DNA of 64,000 nucleotides from Tubulanus polymorphus (lineage: Eukaryota > Nemertea > Palaeonemertea > Tubulaniformes > Tubulanidae), in the NCBI RefSeq assembly GCF_964204645.1, contig NC_134030.1:7934278-7998277 (forward strand), in the 5' to 3' direction. Positions 46,763-57,400 of the stretch are shown in pieces; positions within the stretch are counted from its first letter, which is position 1, and the number at the start of each line of letters is the position of its first letter. The translations under genes were made by a program, and so were the position numbers. The notes under the pieces are model-generated. The model worked only from the letters and a program-made list of their open reading frames with translations. It made no database searches and was not told where the DNA came from.

Positions 46763-48037
46763 ATATATATATATATATATATATTCGATGACGATGCTGG
46801 GCATTGTCGGCGTTTGGAATTTCTGGCTGATTTTGAAGTATGAAGATTGGATTACGCCTTGTACGCTCTGGTATCCCGCGCGCTCGCCCGCCGTCGGTTT
46901 GATGCTAAATTGGTCTTCATTCACGCTGTGAATTGCGTCTATACTGATTGCTGCGTTTGGTGATTGCTACAAATTCGGTCTCGTAATGTACCACCGAATA
47001 AATCAGTTCAGTCCAATCAGCGATTGTGAAGGTGCTGTTTGTCGGAATTTCACTTGCGGTAAATACGGGAAAATTAACTCGAAAAATCGAGCCCGCGAAC
47101 GAACCGGTGGTGCTTATCCGTAAAGTCGTTGCTAAAACGATGGTTTGATCTTATTCTGTATTTTCACCGCCGTCGAAGAAGAGAGTTATACCCGGCCGGT
47201 TTTCGAGATGTTGAATCAATTGTGCAATCTTCGCCGTCTCTTTTCGAAATTGGCTCCGTCGCCGGCAAGTAGGTCTGATTCACTTTTCTCATAAAATCGT
47301 CCATTCTCGAGAGCATATTCAATCTTGCGGACGGTTTTGACCTCAGTGTTCGATTATTCGCCCAAAGATTCGAATTATTGTATCCGCATTTGATATGGAT
47401 GGCCATTGGATGGTAATGCAGTGGCCATTTACTGCACCGTACGGCTGTAATCGCCAATTTTATTGCCAGTTATAAGACGTCCGAGGCGGCTAATCTGCTA
47501 AGCATAAAATTGTCTACAGTTCGATACCTTTTGGGGATTATTGTTTCCCTGAGCGGTTTATGCCAAAAAGCTCTATGTACAAATAAAGGAAATTAGTAAT
47601 AAAGCACAAGTAAAATAACATAGCTTGATACGTTTACTGAACCTAATTTCCTCAATAGCTTTTGTTCGACGCCGTTCGCCTTTCTTTATAAGATCGGTCC
47701 ACCCAGTGACTGTAAATATACGAAGTCGTTGATTACTTGACGCGGTAAGGGGATTCATCTCTCCTGGCCGTGACGTCGCATGCAATCTTTTGCTCGTCCC
47801 GGGCGGCCGTCACCGCCCGACGTACGTATCTCATCGAGACGAGACGCATGCAATAAGCCCGATAGAACCGCGCTATACCAGATTATAAAGCAGTTAATAA
47901 TTTAGCTCGATATTAACGAACGACGGGACTTAACTATCTTTGATTAAATGCGCACAAAATAATGGAGAATTGCTTTTCATATGTATATCGTATAGATCAA
48001 ACGAACGACTAGCATCGCATTTTACGTAGTATGTAAA

Positions 48038-48040
<3 letters not shown>

Positions 48041-48117
<77 letters not shown>
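48041..48117. repeat. (TA)n microsatellite, 77 bases
   Basis: An uninterrupted AT run with no flanking inverted arms, unlike the array at 46601. Confidence 0.97.
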
Positions 48118-48120
<3 letters not shown>

Positions 48121-48565
48121 TATATCCACTTCAGACGCTGAAGGAGAGATCGATAGCTTCGGCGTTTGCTAAGAATTCTCTCTCGCTCGTTCAGCATGCA
48201 TGATTTCATTCTTGACATAAGAGGAGAAACTTGCGATATCATATTATATGCTACGCCAAAATATTTATGGACAAAGTACAATGCGTGTCTTCTCCTCCCG
48301 AGGCACAGACGCTTAGCTGGCTATGTATTCAAGATGGCCCCGATCCAGCGTCCTTGGATAGGCTTATATATGCACTTAATGTACGTACTCGAACTGCGTC
48401 GTACGTTGTATATCGTTATCCGATAATCCATTTTCGAACGACAAGGGTTGCAAGAAAATGATAATTCTATTAATTACAATTGAAAAGTCAACGAACCGAC
48501 AGTGCACCGAAATGCGATATTTACATCGGAGAAATATTGTCGATATTCCGATCAAGACGGATGAA

Positions 48566-48867
48566 GTCGATGTGCGCTACGTCATCGGTATTGACGTTTC
48601 AAAATAACAATTGCAATTGTGTATTATGGTGTTCATTTTGTAATTGAATATATTTCATAACTCTTATTTCATATTCGATTCGAGAAATCATTTTTGAGAG
48701 GATATGCACTATCGGGCTAGACTGGTTGCCGGTCAATTCAATTCAATTTCAATATATTTAAATCCAAAATAACTTTATTGAGTCTCGATACTACATAATC
48801 TATATTATGTTATTTATTATCGACAATATTACGCAATATTATGTGCTATTTTTCAAGGCGTCAATAA
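48566..48867 (+). repeat. About 305-bp interspersed repeat, copy C
   Basis: Same orientation as copy A (42307-42612), beginning gtcgatgtgcgctacgtcat and ending ttcaaggcgtcaat. Its middle gggctagactggttgccgg is closer to inverted copy B than to copy A, so the three are separate insertions of one family. Confidence 0.7.
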
Positions 48868-51176
48868 ACTTTTAAGCTAGTTTTCTTGTTCACTCTTTAC
48901 GTTGCTTGGTAGTATTTATCATACCGTTGATTAAAACTACGAGGTTATTTCAGTTTATGAATCCGTGCCACCTTTTTCTTCCAGGGGAATTGCTGTTAGC
49001 TCGACTTGTAACGATCACGCGTAACCGTCTCAATGAGATCCATTATTATATGCTTTTAGCTGCCACAATATTCCGCGTTATTCTATTTGCTTCGCATTAT
49101 ATTTTGATATCGATATTGTCGCTGCCTCGACGATGATGGATGCGAACGTATCCGGTTGCCGAAACCGATTTGAATTTCCTGCCGACACCTTTCACGATTC
49201 GCGCTAACACGCAGATCTCTCCTCCTGACGGCCCGGTATTCGTGGAAGCGAATTCGAATCCGATGAGACGACACTGGAGAACACTGCCTGTGTCTTGAAA
49301 GGGGATGAATTCTATTTGCAACGTGTGATTACAATGATGCGGCTTTTCGTGAGAATACACATTGTATATCTCAGCCAAAATGGCAAACTTTTTATTCAGT
49401 TTCCCCAAATCTCGACGATTTCCCTTAAGTAGCAATAGCTACAGTCTAAATAGTGGACTGGTGTGATAGAAATAAGTGACTTTACCAATTTCTAATTATA
49501 TGATATCCATTTTGATTGATTATGTATTGCTATTTGATGGCGTTTTAAATCATCGAGCGCTTCATTGTGCAATCTATTCGGCTTATGAAAATTGATACCT
49601 TGTTTCTCATTTACAAGTTCACCCGGTCAGCCACCTATCTACCCTATATGTAACTTTCTGGCTAAAATCATGATCAGGGTAACAATAGCAGACCCGGCAG
49701 TTATAGAAACGAACTGATTACAAATTCTATTGCAGTTTACAAAAGTCACCCGGTCGATTATGAGAAACAGGGTATCATTTTTGTTTAGCCTTACCGAAAC
49801 AATTTATGAGATACTTGTGAATAGAATTGTTTGATGTACGTACTGCCCTGTCTGGCAACAGTGACCAGACCGTTGACTCTGTCAAGATGTCGGACGTGAC
49901 TCAGATGTCAATACCGCGACTGGACAAACAAGGTTTCTTGTTGCGGCTGATGTGTCTAAGCCGAACACAGCCGAAACATCGTGACCTATTTCAGGTTCAT
50001 ATGCGTAACTCGCTATATCCGATAATGGAGTCAGTAAGCCACGCTGACCGTCTTCTGATGTCCTCAGTAATGAATATACTAGGAATGTCATTTTCATTGC
50101 TCTTATATCCACATGGCTGACTAGTACGTATAGTGAAGTATATCTATTTGTCCGTAATGATTCATTTCGATTCCGTCAACAGTCAGTTCCGAGTGCGTAA
50201 CCTAATAATCTCTTCACGTATAAGTTTCCTTGGAGAAGATACGGCCAACTTACAGAATATGAAAAAAATCGCTTGCTCAATCGCGGCGTGAAAGCGTACG
50301 ATTTGATATCGAACGGTTTTAAATAAATATTAGGCCAGTACATTCAAAGGTTTATTAGTGTATTGAAAAGATTCTGAAATTGTCACTTTTCGTAGACGAT
50401 TTCCCCTAGAAGGCAGTGGATCTCGACGAAAAATTAAATTTCGAATTATAGGAGAACATTTTCGATTTTAATGTCGAGATAATAACACGATATGAAATCG
50501 GCAAAACTTGTTATTAATCGTTAATGAATTTGATGTAATAGATAATAACTCGACATAGAATCGGGAAAACTCGAAAAAAATCAAATTTTTTTGTACATGA
50601 TGTCCCCAGGACGTTTCCTATGATATCATATCAACTAACGAAACACCGAGATCGCATCGATGATCATGAGGCTCGCGATACAACCTTCAATGGTTAAATG
50701 CTGTATGGAATATGCCTTTAGCTGAATATCATCCTGTTATTGGGTTGAGCATAGTCATTAACTGTTGCGTGCAATACAAAATGGCCGCGCATCTATTCAT
50801 CATTTGTTGATTAACGATAATGTTTAAAAAGGACTTGCAGTTACGTTAGGTTACCAGGAAAGGTCAAAATGTCCGCGCTAGATTTAACAGGCAAGTGTAA
50901 TCCAAATTAGCTGCTTTTTATTTGTTCGGTGTGGACGTTGGAAAAGATGCGTACGTGTAATTTACCCCAAGACGAACGGCGAACATGAACTTTAGTTCAG
51001 CGAGAGTCATGGTGCCAATCTGCGTACAAGCAGCGAACTTTAATTTTGCCATTTATGAAACATAATCTCAGTCACTAGAATACCTTTAACCACCTGTGAA
51101 AAGGCGTCTAGTTCATCTTCTTAGTAAGACAGATAAATTATTCATACCCGATCAAAGACAACTGCTTACGTTCAAG
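48868..51176. other. Region upstream of the IGSF9-like gene
   Basis: No coding exon is recognised. Its right-hand part should contain a promoter or 5' intron sequence of the Ig gene; no core promoter motif is convincing. Confidence 0.35.
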
Positions 51177-51278
51177 ATGGCGACCAATTGGTCTACAACG
51201 TGGCGTATCGGTACCGGGATTCTTGCCGTTATTTTGTCAGGTCTTACTGTATATGTGGTGTCAAGTGCATTCATTACG
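51177..51278 (+). other. Possible leader exon / upstream frame of the IGSF9-like gene
   Basis: ATG at 51177 opens 34 codons (MATNWSTTWRIGTGILAVIL...) with a hydrophobic core, ending at ATTACG|GTACGA. Spliced to the acceptor at 51360/51361, the frame continues out of phase with the main start and stops at TAG 51436-51438, overlapping the main ATG at 51405. It would then be an overlapping upstream open frame. The weak GTACGA donor keeps confidence low. Confidence 0.3.
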
Positions 51279-51404
51279 GTACGACTTGCCTATAAGAAAC
51301 CCTGTGGGTATACATTATATGCTTCGATATATACTTAACAACATGTCATGTATTTTTCAGATACCATTGCATGATGCTGTGAACGGGAATGGTTGCAAGG
51401 CAGT

Positions 51405-51471
51405 ATGCTTTCCGTTGTCGGCATTTGCTATCAACTAGGGATATTTTTCTTTCTCTCGCTAGTGTTTGGCG
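51405..51471 (+). CDS. IGSF9: IGSF9-like coding exon 1: signal peptide
   Basis: ATG at 51405 gives 22 codons plus one base, hydrophobic throughout, ending TTTGGCG|GTAAGT. Acceptor tatttttcag at 51351-51360 precedes the exon, so 51361-51404 is 5' UTR. The phase-1 end is what the Ig1 exon requires. Confidence 0.75.
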
Positions 51472-54400
51472 GTAAGTAAAATACAAATGAAATTATTGCC
51501 CTTCTTGAAAGATTTTGACGTGGCGCAGAATTTGATTACCTTTTCTTGGTGCTTAAAGTCTGCTTCATCAAACTCTTTCTGACACTTCCGTGTAATGGGA
51601 GGCTTTTTTCTGGTATCCGATCCTGAGTGTGTCGTGCATCATACGACAAAGTTAATGTTGTCATGCTATTGCCACACGTGCATGCGACGCTGTTTAAATA
51701 ACCCTGGTAGACACATTTGAATACATCTCAATATATTTGGAATGGGGTTTCTGAAAAAAAAATTACCCATCTTCGAAAACTGTTCAACGAGAAAGATCGT
51801 TTATGAAGTACACCCATACATGTGTATGTACGTAACGTTTTCCAACTAGAAACTCAATTATTCTATTAGCCGTCTTTGTTAATTTGCATTATTCGACGAC
51901 TGGAATGCGAAGATGCTTAAAATGCATACGTAAGTACACAACGAAGACTGTTGCATATCGTGTGTCGGGTTACCGTAGTTTAATCTATCTGCAATGTTTT
52001 AAGAGACATTTAGATATACTCTTGTCGACTGTATAATACTTAAGCTCCGCAAGGCGCCGTAGATTTACGACCTATTTTCCGAAGACGAAGAATACAAATT
52101 GTTTAATTTGGTGTGTAAATTCCCCAGTCGCAGCTTTATGACGTCATACCGGCACTGATTCGATACGATGCTCGCTATTTCCCCCAATTAAACGCAAGCG
52201 AAATATTGGCCTGTGACGTCTTGTGGTGCCGCATAAATACACCCGCGGTTGACGTTACCATCGGCTTGGTGGCCAGCGCTCCATATATCATGTGCAATGC
52301 GTGCCATTGCATTTACTTTGATAGCATGCCTTGATCGATTTGGCATGCGAACGTCAATTAAGACATTTGCTATATAGATGATGAGAAATGGATGGCCAAG
52401 TGACAGTCGAATCTAACTTACAATAGACGGACCCAGCATATTTTTCTGGAAACAGGTTGTCTTCGGGAAATGTTGAGAAATCTAAAATTAGTTACCCCCG
52501 TTACGTGCGGCAAGTCATGATCAATTTACAGAAGCGAAGCTTTCTGTCATTTCGAGATATTCCCCGCCTGCGATATCCAATACGATATTTGTATACGCTC
52601 TGACATCAATTGGCCCGATCTTACGGATTGCTTACTAAAAATTGTGTCCAAGCTATCAAATCACGCTGTGGTTCGCGAGAAAAAATGTATTCTAGAAGAA
52701 CAAGAATTTGTTCATTCAACACGGCCCATCGACGTCGAATTCGATTCGTTTGGCGTGGAAGCAATTCTAGTTTCGATGAAAAATAATGATTCGCTCTAAT
52801 TGACTTATCATGATTCTATTGGCGTCGACATTGATTCATTACTGTCCGTAGCTTTTCTCGAGATAATTTCAGTTTAATTTTGTCGAACGCGTAAATTCAC
52901 CGCTGCCTGTTACTGCGAGGCAATTAGAACGGTGAATCCGGTGCTTCTAATTTCTTGAAAATAACTTATCCCAGATTAAGGTCGTTACATCCAGGAACGA
53001 GGACATACGATGCTTTTTTAAGAACTTCATCCGCAGCCCTGGAGTGTGGGTTGTCTATGCATTACTGCGCTAGACTCGTACGCCTGAACCACCCAATCTA
53101 TGGTGACATCAGACACATCGGTTCTTGGTGAATTAGGGACGAATTTATGTGGGTTGAACCGTGCCTAGGAAATAGGATTTAAGTTCTACATCAATATTTA
53201 ATCTTTCTCGTCGCGGAAATCTAATTTCTGTAGCCAGTAAACGAGTTAGTACTAACTATCGGTTAGAAGCAAGGACGTCTGCCCCCGCGCATTCGAATGA
53301 GGGTGAGGCTCTGTGTTTTCGTTATATTATAGAAGTGACACTCTTAATTCGCTCTCATCTCACCGATATCCCTCTTGAATTAAAATCCCGATGTCTGGTC
53401 TGTCATATACGCACTTACCTGGCGACTTGTCAATTTACATTATTCTTCTATTTCCAGCTCCTCATCACCGAGCTAAGCGCCAGGTCATTAAAACTGCCAG
53501 TGTCGGCAGCAGTAAAATTTTGGAATGCGACATAAATTACCCAAAAGGCGTGTATACGATGCATCTAATAACGTGGAAAAAACGTGACCTGAAGAACCCA
53601 GTTTTTATACAATACGGCTCATATGAGCCCCACGTGCATATGAACTATCGAGAACGAGTGGGAATTGTAGAAAAAGCGTCCGTTAAAATAACAAATATTA
53701 TGGCCTCCGATGAGGGATGGTACGAGTGTAAAGTAGTGTTCATCGACGGAATAGACGAGGACGCTCAGAATGGCACTTGGATTTATTTATCTGTTAATGG
53801 TAAGTTGAACCAGAATCCGATTGGGAAAACAAAACTCGCTCGCGTTCGTTGCGTTCATCTCGGGCTGTCGGATCCCGCGGGATTCGACGGGTAATCTCGT
53901 CGAGCCCAACGTCGCTAGTCTATTACCGCTGGGATCCTCAAAATGAATCAGGGTTATCAATCGTGGTCATGAATTATTTAAGCAATTTTTGCGCGCGTGC
54001 GCGTGTCTGTATGTGTTGTGTGTGTGTCATTGTACGATCATCTTGTCGAAAATAGAATTCAATTCACGTCGAAAATGTATATAAAAAGTGTATTAACGAC
54101 GTCCTAAAATGACTATAAATGCGGCAAAACCGGAAAAATTCGGCAAAAGCCTTACCGCGACCATCGGTGTGAACTGGGTGCAAACAGTTTTGTTCGGCGA
54201 TAAATATCGTTTCTATCCATCTTTTATTTCTTTACACACTCGATATCTATATACTGAAGTATTGATATACATATTTGAAGAGTTATTTAGAAAATATATT
54301 GGCATCGAGACTCGCCACCACTCGAAACGCTGTTTACTTTTCAACACGCAATTAATTTCGATTCGCACTCGCACGCCATTATACCCAAATAAAAATTAAT

Positions 54401-57400
54401 TGCTCGGAAAAACTACATTTTGCCTGTCGAGCAATTGTCGTTGATAAATTCGCCGGCCGTGCGCAGGAAACAGCAGCACGCAACACGCGCACGCTAGCCA
54501 ACACAGCACGCACTGCGGTATGTATAGAATATTCCCTTGCAAACGATTGAATGTGCCTTCCGTAATTAGTAAAACCATGGACGTATGAACTCATCCTCAC
54601 ACGGCAGGGATTCGAACCTGATGGCATCGAGACTCGCCACGGTACGAAACCCCGCCACACTAGACCGCGTACGCAGCTACATGCGCAGGTTTGCCGCACG
54701 AAAACTTGCGGCGACAACCGGATCGCTCGTTTTATAATCGTGGATGCAAATTTCACTGAAGAACTAACAATTGAAAACCCCTGGCTAAAATGAAACGCGA
54801 TTTCTGATTGGCTAATGATGACATCATCTAAGCTGCGCATGTAGCTGAGCACGGGGTCTGTGCGGTTGGGTTTCGTACGGTGGCGAGTCTCGATGCCATC
54901 ATATCCGAATCCCTGCCAGGAAAGGATGTTTTAAACTAGTCAAATTCATACGACCATGATACAACTAGACATATTAAACATTTAAACTCCGAGAATATTC
55001 GCTGCAGTCTTGATTTATTGACCGATTCGCTTATTCGCTTATTTTTGGTTCGTCCTCGTAATGCACCGCCTCGATGCAATTATGATATCCTAATTCACCA
55101 TTATCTACTGTAAAAAAAGGTTACCAAGTAACGATCTAAGTCAATACCGCGACTTAAGGGTACATAAAGCAAAAAGATAGTCTCATCTGGAGGCCGAATA
55201 TAATGCGATCATTTCCGCGGGGTTTACGGTTTTCATCGTGTGGGTCGAATTTACCCTGACGTATAAAGTTCGTTGTCATGGTATCGCATCGATATTGCTC
55301 GATAAAAAGTTCCTTGTGGGGACAACTACATCACAAACTATGACCGGAAACTTTTCTGATTATTCTATTTACTTTTCCCGGCAGCTGGTAAAATGTTGCT
55401 GGAGCCAGGTATAATCCGGCCAACCCCAATACGAGTAGCAGTTAGATAAAGGTTTTTCAAGACGGGAAGTTATCTGCTATCAGAAATTCCTGTCAGTATA
55501 GCTGTAGAGCATTACTGCACGAAATTAAGAATACATGACTTCGATGAGTTTCTTTTCAATTTTCAGCTGCCCCGGTTATAACAAACGCGTCACCATCCAT
55601 CGTACATAGTCAAGCAAACAAGAACGTTGAACTGTTTTGCGAAGCGACCGGCACGCCACCACCGGTCTTGACTTGGTACAAAGACAATGAACCTCTCGAA
55701 TCCAGTGAAAGAATACAAGTGAATCGTAACAAGGTTTCTATACGAAACGTCAAGCTAACCGACGGCGGCGGTTATGCTTGTAATTTTGCTAATGTAGTCG
55801 GTGAGATGACGCACGTGACGAATATTGTTATTGAAGGTGAGTTAAACGCAGGTGAGTGGATCCAGAACGACTTCGGTGTCAACTCTCTTTTCGTCTCCTT
55901 CTATCTCTCTCTCTCTCTCATCCTCTTTATCTCACTGTGTCTCTATCTCTTCTATATCTTTGTCGCCATCTCGCTGTCGCTCTACTTCCCTTGAGCATCT
56001 ATTTCGGTGACACCTTAACTTCCCCGTAGATTTTTTTGATCAATGGACGCATGCGTGTAGTAAAGATCGCAGTTTCAAAATGAAGATCACAGGTAATTTC
56101 ATAAAACCGGAAAGGAGAATGAATAAATACTGAAGCCTTTCATGTTGGATATCTATAGTGTTCCCCATGTACCATTTTTGAACTGGTTTACGTTTTACGT
56201 TGACAATCGACAACGTCGCCTTTTTCTTCGCAAAATGCGTTATGATAGCTTTCCTGTAAAGTGCTCTTGTCGGAGAAAATTGTAGGCTGCTTTAACTAAA
56301 AGCTACAATTGCTGAAGATCAAACCGTAAAAAACAGGCCGACGCACTTATAGTACTCACTATCCACAATCGGTATATTCTTGTCGCGCATTGCAGCAGCA
56401 GATTCTTCGACAGTTCAATGAAAATTTACTTCAGACTGTCGTGGTTATTGACACGGTTGACATATTCATTCACTATTGTTACTGCGTTCTTCTTCCGATC
56501 AATATGTTGTACGTTAACACCCGAAAGTTACTCGAAGTTACCCAGTGGTTAATTGACAAAGTGGATGATCGAATCTGCATTTCTACCCTCATGGGTAACT
56601 TCAACCGACTTATGAACTGGCCCTCGAATAACTGATCGGCAAACAAATTTGAAGGGTATCGTCAGCTAGTCTATCTTGGTCGACTGTTCATCCATCAGAA
56701 AAACCTGCAAACGTGCTCATAATGTACTGAGAGGCACTTAACTCGTCTGTTCAGAAATACAAAGGAAATCAATCCAAATGTCTCACGCTTTACTTATGAT
56801 GATTCATTCGCAAAAGACACTTTTTACGCATCTGAAAACACGTAATGTAAACGAAGATTAATGCTTTATGATGGCGTTCGATGCGACCGATCTTCATAGG
56901 TGAAGTTGCAGTCGTCGTTCGGCGGACTTTATTGCGACGATTAATTAGCTAGTAATCATTATCTAAGAACTACACACGCGTGGATTAATGTTCTTGGGAA
57001 AACTGCTCGATGCCGTTTTCATCAATACCAGACAGTGACTTTTGTCAATAAATATCGTCTGGTTCAATTTGTTCTCATTTGATGGTTAACGTCTGTCGGT
57101 AACCGCATGATCTTCGGCACACCGATAACGCGCCGTTTAGTCAGAAATTAAATGCTTCCGAGATTCGGTATTCGGCCATAGACGAGTCCATGTTCCAATA
57201 CCGAAAAGGTTGGGTTTTTATTTTCTATGATTTGACCAAGGATTCCGCAATCCCTATACAGATCAGTTTCAACTTTTTAGTATCAAAAATTTCACAAAAT
57301 AATGAGTGTATATCCACTTTATTGACGGCGATGTATGCCAGCGTTTTGCACGGTCTGGATTTTCGGATATAACGCATGTATATCATATTATTTGTTCATA

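Noticed and set aside
49097-49435. 112-codon minus-strand frame upstream of the Ig gene
   Set aside because: No recognised domain, no splice context, and overlapped by equally long frames on other strands.
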